Made by a program: the position numbers and the translations under genes. Below are positions 33,564 through 40,074 of a stretch of 40,074 nt of DNA, piece by piece. Within the stretch, counting starts at the first letter, position 1; each line of letters begins with the position of its first letter. This DNA comes from Corynebacterium sp. HMSC29G08 (GTDB lineage Bacteria > Actinomycetota > Actinomycetes > Mycobacteriales > Mycobacteriaceae), in contig NZ_KV786262.1 of assembly GCF_001806875.1 (NCBI RefSeq), positions 1 through 40,074 on the forward strand, in the 5' to 3' direction. The notes below the pieces were generated by a model. The model was not told the origin of the DNA and searched no databases. It saw only the letters and a list, made by a program, of their open reading frames with translations.

Positions 33564-34144
33564 GAATCCGTTCTTTGGAAGCATGGGCGCTTCATCGGCG
33601 GCCTGCGGTTGTCATAGCACAAGTAGAAGAGTTCAAAGTTGATCTGTCTGCTTTTGAATCTGGTTCTAGTTTCTATCGGAGTATTCCAGAGGCTATTCCT
33701 GCAGGCTTACCCTTGGTAGTTGTGAATCCAACCGTTGAGATTCTCGAGGAGTTCCAAACACGCACTTTCTGGAATGAAGCTTCAGAGATCCAGCTATGGG
33801 TTAACGCTGCTGGGCTTCAAGACTTTGCTGAGTGCCTATCCAAATTTGATGAATTTGCATTATGCGGCACATCTCTGGACGAAACATGGCTAAGAGCCCT
33901 ATTGGGCCCCAGTGCGTCGAGCGACCGTTTGGCAGAGGATTTCATCACCGGAATCCAAACTGGGAGCCTGCGTCGAAGCACAGAATCTTTCGAGGTGGAA
34001 GTTTCGCCGCAGAAAAGCAAGGCAAAACCCTCAGTTCGCGCTGAGCTGATTCGGATTACGGCTAGTGCGTTAAAACCGGTCAAACCGTATTTGCCAACGC
34101 GACTAGTCCACACCTTGTACAAGATTCTTGGAGCATTGCGGTGA
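33560..34144 (+). CDS. 194-aa hypothetical protein of the glycan locus
   Basis: No family recognised. It is a soluble alpha/beta protein: RRPAVVIAQVEEFKVDLSAF and GLPLVVVNPTVEILEEF look like Rossmann-type strands and helices, followed by helices and a basic C-terminus (ELIRITASALKPVKPYLPTRLVHTLYKILGALR) that could sit on the membrane surface. It starts at GTG overlapping the GT4 stop (GTGA) and ends overlapping the GT2 fusion start (GTGA), so it is translated as the middle of a three-gene coupled unit. In size and layout it is reminiscent of the 185-aa protein on the other strand, but I see no clear sequence match. Confidence 0.7.
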   Translation: MRIRSLEAWALHRRPAVVIAQVEEFKVDLSAFESGSSFYRSIPEAIPAGLPLVVVNPTVEILEEFQTRTFWNEASEIQLWVNAAGLQDFAECLSKFDEFALCGTSLDETWLRALLGPSASSDRLAEDFITGIQTGSLRRSTESFEVEVSPQKSKAKPSVRAELIRITASALKPVKPYLPTRLVHTLYKILGALR

Positions 34145-36198
34145 ACAGTAGTTTTCCATCCATTTCGGTCATTGTGGCTTCGTACAGAGGAGTGGAGCGT
34201 CTCCCGCGCCTACTGGAATCACTGGATGCTCAGACCTTGGACCGTAACGAATGGGAAGTGCTGTTCGTTTGCAATGGATTAGATGACGGTACCGTCCGTC
34301 TGTTGGAAGAATGGCAAGAAGACTCAACAGTAATCACACGTGTTCTGTCTACGCCTGATACTGGCGCTGGGCTGGCACGAAATCTAGGGCTTGCGGCTTC
34401 GCGTGGCAGATTCATCACGTTTGTTGATGATGATGATTGGATTGAGCCTCACTACCTGGAGGTGGGACTTCGACATTCCTCGGACAACTCCGTTGTGCTG
34501 CTTGAAATCAAAGATGAAACAGATGGGGAACTGGACGAAGCAAACGCACTTAATGTGCGCCGGCGGCTTCTTGAAGGAACAAACGTACCTCTTGCAAGCA
34601 CCGCTTGGGTCCTAGGGTTTAATGCATGCAAGCTCGTACCTGCGGGGGTTATGAAATGCTGGCGCTATAAGGAAGCACTCACATCCGGTGAGGACGTCGC
34701 CTTTTTTGCAAACCTTCTACGCTATCCAGGGTTGACGCTTGAGATTCCGAAAAATGAGGACGCGGCGGCATATGTGCGTACAATCCGCGCAGATTCTGTT
34801 TCGCGGCCAGCGCGTGGTTTCGATTTCAACGTTGCACAACGGTTAGATGTGATTGCCTCCTTGCAAGATATCCCTGTTCCTGAGGATGCATTGGCAGCAC
34901 GTAAATCGCTCGAATCGTCTCAGTTTCAGTTTGTTACAGACTGGCTTCGAGATCACGAAGGGGATGTAAGCGCCGCAGCAAAGCATGGACTTTCGGTGGG
35001 GGCTGCTGATCTGGATTGGAAACGTGCCCACTCCCAAAAGGCTAGGAGGCTTGTGTTTTCATATTGTTTTCCTCCGTTCGCTGATCCGGCCGCAAATGTC
35101 GTGGCGAAGCGAATAGCCCAACGAGAAGAGGTCGTAGATGTCATCAGCGGGGATATGTCGGCGGTACGTGCAGTGGATCCTTCAACGAGCTTGCTGGTTG
35201 ACCCTTGGATACAAAACCACTACGTGGTAAGCGGCTACCCGTCGTTTTCATCGTGGCCGGCTATTGCGGCGTTTGGAAGGAAAGCTGCCAAGCGTGCCGC
35301 TCAAGGAGACTACGCAACCGTATATTCGCGAGCACTATGGTCTGGCTCGCACGTTGCTGGTGCTCTTTATAAGATCAAGAAACCTCATGTGACCTGGGAA
35401 GCGGAGTTTTCAGACCCTATGCGCTGGGGTGTTAGGGGGGAGCCGCGGTTAGGGGGTCCTGCTAGTGGGCGTATTGCTCGACGGTTGCGTAAAAGCATAG
35501 AAGCTGCTGGGTGGGGGGCCGAACTTAGGAACTCCGTGGATGACCATTTCGCTCTTACTGAACTTGTAACTCTCTGTTTAGCGGACGAGGTTATTTTTAC
35601 GAATCGCAACCAGCTCGAAGTAATTCTTGGTCCATATAGTGCGGAATTTGCTGAAGCAGTTCGAGCGAAAGCGACGATTCAACCGCAGCCACTGCCCCCA
35701 CAGGAGGCATATATTGCGAAAGTACGGGACCTAGGCTTGGCGTTAGAAAAGCTCAACCTTGCCTATTTTGGAAACTTTTACGCGAACCGAGGCCTAAGTG
35801 ACTTTGCTGAGGCTGTCAACGCATTGCCGCAGGATATGTATTCAAAGATCGTGCTGCATGTTTTCGCGGCCGAGGCAAACGACCCAGTGCTTCAACAACT
35901 AGTGGAAACCGGAAATGCCGTTGTACACAACGCGCTGAACTATCTGGAATTTCTTGCAGCCTGTAAGCAATTTGACATCCTTGTTGTCGTTGATGCTGCG
36001 ACTAGGGGGACTGGATACCCGGTGAACCCATTTCTGCCATCGAAACTCTCGGACTATTTGGGTGCTGGAACTCCGATCTGGGCAATGGTGGAACCAGGTT
36101 CTACGTTGGCTGAAACATCAGTGGATTTCGTTTCGGAGCTAGGGAATTCGAGAGACGCCGCGCAGCAGCTAGTTCAAATGGTGAAGTCTCGCGGGTAA
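34141..36198 (+). CDS. GT2 glycosyltransferase fused to a GT4-like domain shared with the 543-aa protein
   Basis: 685 aa, bifunctional in appearance. Residues 1-230 are a GT2 (GT-A) domain: ISVIVASYRGVERLPRLLESLDAQ, TPDTGAGLARNLGLAASRGRFITFVDDDDW with the metal motif near 96-99, and TSGEDVAFFANLLRYPG. From about residue 300 the chain matches the 543-aa protein at 23269-24900: FSYCFPPFADPAANVVAKRI, VYSRALWSGSHVAG, WEAEFSDP near 421, ADEVIFTNRNQ near 481, LNLAYFGNFYANRG near 538, KIVLHVF and VNPFLPSKLSDYLG near 632. Two sugar transfers by one protein are therefore likely. It starts at GTG 34141, coupled to the upstream gene. The ABC exporter genes follow. Confidence 0.85.
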   Translation: MNSSFPSISVIVASYRGVERLPRLLESLDAQTLDRNEWEVLFVCNGLDDGTVRLLEEWQEDSTVITRVLSTPDTGAGLARNLGLAASRGRFITFVDDDDWIEPHYLEVGLRHSSDNSVVLLEIKDETDGELDEANALNVRRRLLEGTNVPLASTAWVLGFNACKLVPAGVMKCWRYKEALTSGEDVAFFANLLRYPGLTLEIPKNEDAAAYVRTIRADSVSRPARGFDFNVAQRLDVIASLQDIPVPEDALAARKSLESSQFQFVTDWLRDHEGDVSAAAKHGLSVGAADLDWKRAHSQKARRLVFSYCFPPFADPAANVVAKRIAQREEVVDVISGDMSAVRAVDPSTSLLVDPWIQNHYVVSGYPSFSSWPAIAAFGRKAAKRAAQGDYATVYSRALWSGSHVAGALYKIKKPHVTWEAEFSDPMRWGVRGEPRLGGPASGRIARRLRKSIEAAGWGAELRNSVDDHFALTELVTLCLADEVIFTNRNQLEVILGPYSAEFAEAVRAKATIQPQPLPPQEAYIAKVRDLGLALEKLNLAYFGNFYANRGLSDFAEAVNALPQDMYSKIVLHVFAAEANDPVLQQLVETGNAVVHNALNYLEFLAACKQFDILVVVDAATRGTGYPVNPFLPSKLSDYLGAGTPIWAMVEPGSTLAETSVDFVSELGNSRDAAQQLVQMVKSRG

Positions 36199-36247
36199 AC
36201 ACGGGTAAACTAGGTCACCGCACTATTTGCGGTCGATGGGAGAAAGT

Positions 36248-37159
36248 ATGGACACCACCAGCGATTCGCAGCCGATTGACTCCGGCGGATCAGATCACCC
36301 TGGAGCAGCTCCGTCGGTTGTTGTAGATACGCGAAACTTGCATTCGCTTCAATCGCGCCCGGGATTCATTGAATATTGTCGGCAGCTTTGGGCTCGACGA
36401 GCGTTTATTTGGGCTGATGCCAGGTTCAAAGCTTTACGCACTACGAAGGATTACCGCCTGTGGCGCACGTGGCTCGTGCTGCAGCCCTTGCTGGATGTGG
36501 CATTTTACGCGTTCCTTTTCGGGCTAATACTTAAAACCTCGCGGGGTATTGATAACTTCATCGGGTTTCTTATCCTCGGGGTTATCTTTATGAGAATGAT
36601 CACTGGTCAGCTGTCTCAAGGCATTATGCTGATTCGAAATTCGCGTGGAATGATTCAGACGTTTACGTTCCCGCGGGCTTCCTTGGCTATCTCACAAACG
36701 CTTCGCAGCTTGTTGGATAACATTTTGCCGGCGGTAATTGCGGTGATTATGGCGTTAGCGGTGCAAAATTTCTCTCCTTTGAGTTGGTCGGCCCTCTTAG
36801 TCATCCCGTTGTTTTTCTTGATTCATATCTTTGGATGCGGTTTGACCCTCATTACTGCTCGGCTTACCGCAGTCCTTCCAGACACGCGAGCGCTGATTGA
36901 TTTTTTCTCGAAGGCTTGGTTTTTTCTTTCGGGCGTAATGTTTTCCATTGAGCGGTTTGTGGACCACCCCGTCATGTATGACGCGATGACTGCAAATCCT
37001 GCGTATATCTTCCTAACGGCGATCCGCGGGTCGGTGCTGTACGATGCGCCACCGTCTATTGGGACCTGGATAACCCTACTCGCGTGGTCTTTCGGCACGC
37101 TCTGTGTGGGCATGATCTATTTCTGGCAAGCGGAGGCACGATATGTCAGACTCACCTGA
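36248..37159 (+). CDS. ABC-2 type polysaccharide export permease (Wzm-like)
   Basis: A 303-aa membrane protein with six predicted TM helices (first LVLQPLLDVAFYAFLFGLIL near 75-95, last WITLLAWSFGTLCVGMIYF) after a 70-residue cytoplasmic N-terminus. The FIGFLILGVIFMRMITGQLSQG and FTFPRASLAIS segments are typical of Wzm/TagG/RfbD permeases that pass lipid-linked polysaccharide across the membrane. The ATG at 36248 is chosen because GGGAG lies six bases upstream; an ATG seven codons earlier lacks one. It overlaps the ATPase gene by 17 bases. It resembles the galactan exporter subunit of mycobacteria, but the surrounding genes point to a different, accessory polymer. Confidence 0.9.
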   Translation: MDTTSDSQPIDSGGSDHPGAAPSVVVDTRNLHSLQSRPGFIEYCRQLWARRAFIWADARFKALRTTKDYRLWRTWLVLQPLLDVAFYAFLFGLILKTSRGIDNFIGFLILGVIFMRMITGQLSQGIMLIRNSRGMIQTFTFPRASLAISQTLRSLLDNILPAVIAVIMALAVQNFSPLSWSALLVIPLFFLIHIFGCGLTLITARLTAVLPDTRALIDFFSKAWFFLSGVMFSIERFVDHPVMYDAMTANPAYIFLTAIRGSVLYDAPPSIGTWITLLAWSFGTLCVGMIYFWQAEARYVRLT

Positions 37160-38003
37160 AACTGACAAAGAAGCAACAAACCGAATTGTAGAGCCCTCAG
37201 TTGTAGTTTCTAACGCAACGAAAACGTATGTAATTGGTCGTGGTCGGTCTGAGGATGCCTCGCTGGTGCGTTTTAAGAGAACGCGGCAGACCGTCGAGGC
37301 ATTGAGAGGCGTGTCACTGGTGGCTGAACCTAGTGAAACGATTGGGATCATAGGCCTTAATGGATCCGGAAAATCTACCCTGTTACGGCTCATCGGTGGG
37401 GCAGAGGAACCTACGACAGGTCGCGTCATGGTGCGGAAGAAACCGATGCTTTTGGGAGTTTCCCCAGCGTTGCATGGAGATTTGACCGGTGCGCAGAACG
37501 TTTACCTTGGTTGTCTTGCATTAGGAATGTCGGCCAATGAGGCAAAAGAACAAATCCAGCTAATCGCGGATTGGACTGAGCTTGGCGAGGCCATTGATAG
37601 GCCGATGTCCACATATTCATCGGGAATGGGCGCGAGGTTGAAGTTCGCAATTTCGACGGCGGTTGAGCCGGATATTCTACTTGTAGACGAAGCGCTTTCC
37701 ACCGGCGATGCCGCCTTTGGCTCGAAAGCAAAAGAGCGAATCAACCGCGTCATAGAAAAGGCTGGCAATCTATTTCTCGTGTCTCACGGTATTGGCACGA
37801 TTGAAGATCTGTGTGAGCGAAGCATCTGGATTCACCAAGGAGAAGTGATAGCTGATGGTCCCACAGAGGAAGTCTGCCCGAAATATCACGAATGGGCCCG
37901 TCTAATGGGCAAGGAGAATAAAGACCCTGCATTTGCATACTTGGAGGAAGTTAGAGGTACCTACCGAAAACCTTTAATCAGCTTTGCGGCTCAGAATTCC
38001 TAA
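37143..38003 (+). CDS. ABC transporter ATPase for polysaccharide export (Wzt-like)
   Basis: A 286-aa nucleotide-binding subunit. The Walker A is GLNGSGKST (71-79), the ABC signature SSGMG (159-163) in TYSSGMGARLKFAI, the Walker B DILLVDE (177-183) and the H-loop His215 in FLVSHG. The long insert before the Walker A (residues 30-60) and the VRKKPMLLGVSPALHGDLTGAQNVYL segment are characteristic of Wzt/TagH/RfbE exporters. There is no extra C-terminal carbohydrate-binding domain, so it should be of the type that does not need a terminal cap residue. It pairs with the overlapping permease gene. Confidence 0.93.
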   Translation: MSDSPETDKEATNRIVEPSVVVSNATKTYVIGRGRSEDASLVRFKRTRQTVEALRGVSLVAEPSETIGIIGLNGSGKSTLLRLIGGAEEPTTGRVMVRKKPMLLGVSPALHGDLTGAQNVYLGCLALGMSANEAKEQIQLIADWTELGEAIDRPMSTYSSGMGARLKFAISTAVEPDILLVDEALSTGDAAFGSKAKERINRVIEKAGNLFLVSHGIGTIEDLCERSIWIHQGEVIADGPTEEVCPKYHEWARLMGKENKDPAFAYLEEVRGTYRKPLISFAAQNS

Positions 38004-38054
38004 TAAGCGCCGTCACCGGAGGAGTCGTGTTTGGGGCAGAATCTAGGCCATGGT

Positions 38055-38100
38055 GCCTGTTGGTTGTTTGATGGCTCCCTTTCGACAACAGGCGACGCTT
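38055..38100 (+). terminator. Possible terminator after the ABC exporter genes
   Basis: GCCTGTTG (38055-38062) can pair with CAACAGGC (38086-38093) across a 23-base loop, followed by GACGCTTTT. The loop is long, so this is tentative. The 196-base gap (38004-38199) holds no ORF I would accept; it also contains CCATGGTGC twice, near 38048 and 38103. Confidence 0.4.
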
Positions 38101-38199
38101 TTCCATGGTGCTAATGTATTGATTGTTGAGTTCACGTGACATGACGGCGTTCGGGGTTGTGACCACTCCGCTGCCGCGAGAGAAGGACTTTGGAGAACG

Positions 38200-39669
38200 A
38201 TGGTTAAACTAATAATTTGGGATTTAGACGATACGTTGTGGCATGGCACATTAGCTGAAGGGGACGATGTATCTCTTTTCGATGAACGTATTCATGCAAT
38301 ACGGCTGCTTAACAGCCAGGGTGTCGTCAACTCCATCTGTTCAAAGAATGACTTCGAAAATGCAAAGGCCAAGTTAACTGAACTGGGGATTTTTCAAGAG
38401 TTTGTCTTTCCAGAGATCAACTTTGTTGCAAAAGGTCAGTCTGTGCAGAGGATTCTTACTGATATGAATCTTCGGGCGCCAGACGTCGTTTTTGTAGACG
38501 ATAACCCCCACAACCTTCATGAGGTCGAATCGGTTGTCGAAGGAATACAAACAATCGATGCAAATTCTCTTGAACTGGATAGGTTTTTGCTCACTACGCT
38601 TGCTGAAACAGCTGGCGGTAAATCCCGCGTCTCAAAATATCGGATGATGGAGGATAAAAGGTCTGCTCGTGCAGAATTAGAAGGATCGAATGAGGACTTT
38701 CTTCGCTCCTCCGGAATTAAGATGACGGTTGTGCGTACTCAGGAGAACGCTCCGTATGCAGGCAGGATCGAGGAACTGATTAACCGCACAAACCAACTCA
38801 ATTTCTTAAAGACGCGCGTGGAACCGGGCTCTTTGGCACCGTTTATCGTTGATGTCGGCAAAAATCAGACGTATTCCCTCTTTGTCTGGGATAAGTTCGG
38901 AAACTATGGGCTAGTTGGATTTGCTTTCGTCCGGACGAATACTAAGGAAGTTCGCCACTTCACCTTTTCTTGCCGCATTATGAATATGGGTGTTGAAGAG
39001 CAATTCGCGTGGTACCTTCATGCAGCCCCTGATGGGCCGCGTGTACCTCTAGATAAGTTGCCCGTAGCAGCAATTAATCACGACTGGATCACAATTGTTG
39101 ATTCGAATTCTGAGGAAGCGCGGGCAGCCGTTGCTGAGGCTAGTGGTACGTCTGGAGCGAGTGCTGCGGAGATAAGAGTAATGGCGAACTGCCAATCAGG
39201 GTCGATTGCGCACTACTTGCAAGTAGATACACCAGTAGAGATCGATAACTGGCCTCAAGCATTTCGTTTGGTGGACTGGATTCGTGATCAAGACATGCGC
39301 GGCCCTTGGACGCCGCACATGGTTTACGGTGCATTCGTTGACTACTCAGAGGATAAGTGGCGAGGTACTGAAGGATTGGCTGAATATACTAGCGCAGTTA
39401 AGCGTTTTGCAAGAGAGTGTGTCAGCCGGGGATCGAGCTTGACCGTTATTCTTCCCGTTGATCAATCGGTCAATAGCAGTGGTGTGACCTACGACTACTC
39501 TGGGCTGAATAAAGCGTGGCGCGATATTGCTGGAAATGAACCGGCAATAGAGGTTCTTGAGTTATCCGATTTTAACCCAGCTATGGGCGCTGATCCGCGC
39601 CACTTCACGCGAGAGACAATTATCGCAATAGCGGATGCATTGACTACCAAATTTCGAAGTGTGTCTTGA
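38200..39669 (+). CDS. HAD-IIIC (FkbH-like) protein with C-terminal SGNH-like domain
   Basis: 489 aa. The N-terminal 140 residues are a HAD-superfamily IIIC domain: IIWDLDDTLWHGTLAEGD (nucleophile Asp8, acid/base Asp10), SICSKND and VVFVDDNPHN. The middle part (FLRSSGIKMTVVRT, INRTNQLNFLKTRV, YSLFVWDKFGNYGLVGFAFV) is the acyltransferase-like FkbH region. The C-terminal 160 residues look like an SGNH hydrolase: VMANCQSGSIAHYL as the first block and DPRHFT (Asp465/His468) as the last. FkbH proteins dephosphorylate 1,3-bisphosphoglycerate and load glyceryl groups on a carrier; here no acyl carrier protein is in view. A role in attaching a glyceryl-type or acyl group to the glycan is inference. 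The start at 38200 has GGAG six bases upstream. Confidence 0.82.
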   Translation: MVKLIIWDLDDTLWHGTLAEGDDVSLFDERIHAIRLLNSQGVVNSICSKNDFENAKAKLTELGIFQEFVFPEINFVAKGQSVQRILTDMNLRAPDVVFVDDNPHNLHEVESVVEGIQTIDANSLELDRFLLTTLAETAGGKSRVSKYRMMEDKRSARAELEGSNEDFLRSSGIKMTVVRTQENAPYAGRIEELINRTNQLNFLKTRVEPGSLAPFIVDVGKNQTYSLFVWDKFGNYGLVGFAFVRTNTKEVRHFTFSCRIMNMGVEEQFAWYLHAAPDGPRVPLDKLPVAAINHDWITIVDSNSEEARAAVAEASGTSGASAAEIRVMANCQSGSIAHYLQVDTPVEIDNWPQAFRLVDWIRDQDMRGPWTPHMVYGAFVDYSEDKWRGTEGLAEYTSAVKRFARECVSRGSSLTVILPVDQSVNSSGVTYDYSGLNKAWRDIAGNEPAIEVLELSDFNPAMGADPRHFTRETIIAIADALTTKFRSVS

Positions 39670-39697
39670 TGGGTGACATTTTGTGAATCGATGCCTC

Positions 39698-39740
39698 ACG
39701 GCACCTACCGAAGTTCATAAGCTCCGGTAGGTGCCGTTCT
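39698..39740. terminator. Strong bidirectional terminator
   Basis: A perfect 13-bp stem, ACGGCACCTACCG (39698-39710) with CGGTAGGTGCCGT (39725-39737), around a 14-base loop, followed by TCTT on the plus strand. It separates the convergent FkbH-like and UDP-glucose dehydrogenase genes. Confidence 0.8.
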
Positions 39741-39808
39741 TGCAGGGCTTGATTAGGACTTCGCTGTTACGGAAGATAGCCAACCGGTGTGCGTAGAGCG
39801 TGCCTAGT

Positions 39809-40074
39809 CTAGGCAGACTTGCCGAGTGCGCTCACTTCCCATCCGGCTGCCTGCCAGGCTTCTACTGGCAGCACGTTGCGGCCGTCAATGAGCTTTTGCT
39901 TATCGACGACCCCCGCAACCCACCCCGGCTCCATCTCCTTAAACTCCTGCCATTCGGTTGCGAGGATGACAAGTTCGGCGTTGCGTAAGGCGTCTTCAAG
40001 CGAAGAAGCGTAATCAAGCGTTGGGAAGACCTTGCGTGCGTTGTCCATGGCCTGCGGGTCATAGACGCGCACAC
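39809..40074 (-). CDS. UDP-glucose/GDP-mannose dehydrogenase family, C-terminal end (partial)
   Basis: The last 88 or so codons of a minus-strand gene that enters from the right edge; the true start is outside the window. The visible part (VYDPQAMDNARKVF, DYASSLEDALRNAELVILATEWQEFKE, IDGRNVLPVEAWQAAGW) is the C-terminal UDP-binding domain of a UDP-glucose 6-dehydrogenase (Ugd/TuaD type), distinct from the ManNAc dehydrogenase at 25329. It would provide UDP-glucuronate. Whether it belongs to this glycan locus or to the core genome beyond cannot be seen. Confidence 0.85.
   Translation of the reverse strand, partial: VRVYDPQAMDNARKVFPTLDYASSLEDALRNAELVILATEWQEFKEMEPGWVAGVVDKQKLIDGRNVLPVEAWQAAGWEVSALGKSA

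Overview
The window reads as chromosomal DNA of a Corynebacterium species or close relative. The evidence is high GC in the core genes, frequent GTG/TTG starts, a PorB/PorC-like porin gene beside a lytic transglycosylase and enolase, and two gene blocks whose order is shared with Mycobacterium tuberculosis. These are TPM protein-dgt-dnaG (Rv2345/Rv2344c/Rv2343c) and mazG-lpqU-eno-divIC-DUF501-ppx (Rv1021 to Rv1026). No gap between genes exceeds about 200 bases. All assignments come from reading the translations; no database search was run.

Layout. 1-4083: a partial Ala/Gly-rich minus-strand gene, a TPM-domain membrane protein with a good terminator, and dgt. 4092-9895, all minus strand: a secreted guanyl RNase with a barstar-type inhibitor; then cstA-ybdD-ArsA-like ATPase; then a persulfide-response operon (55-aa Cys-rich protein, CoA-disulfide reductase-rhodanese fusion, CstR-type repressor) with a CstR/CsoR-type palindrome between its -35 and -10 elements. 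9930-13016: dnaG with a degenerate zinc ribbon, followed directly by an N-terminally truncated DUF3800 gene and a coupled small ORF. 13065-18887: an OGG-fold-like protein, mazG, the PorB-like porin, the LpqU-like transglycosylase, enolase, an HTH-PIN toxin-antitoxin pair and divIC/ftsB.

18939-40074 is a large cell-surface glycan locus wrapped around the core pair DUF501-ppx. Left of that pair, a tightly coupled minus-strand operon carries wecC, a small membrane coiled-coil protein, a 543-aa glycosyltransferase-like protein, a 185-aa unknown and a 1256-aa multidomain glycosyltransferase. To the right lie wecB, a GxSxG alpha/beta-hydrolase, a rhamnosyltransferase-like protein, a CAT-anticodon tRNA, a GT4 enzyme, a 194-aa unknown, a GT2 fusion protein, an ABC-2 permease (Wzm-like) and ATPase (Wzt-like), a HAD-IIIC/FkbH-SGNH protein, and the end of a UDP-glucose dehydrogenase gene.

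Inferred working model: WecB and WecC make UDP-ManNAc and UDP-ManNAcA from UDP-GlcNAc; several glycosyltransferases assemble a lipid-linked polymer in the cytoplasm; FkbH-like and hydrolase-like proteins decorate it; Wzm/Wzt export it. The least familiar part is a domain of about 400 residues shared by the 543-aa protein and the C-terminal half of the GT2 fusion, together with the 1256-aa enzyme. The accessory genes have visibly more A/T-rich codons than the core genes and interrupt a gene order that is continuous in M. tuberculosis, so recent acquisition is likely.
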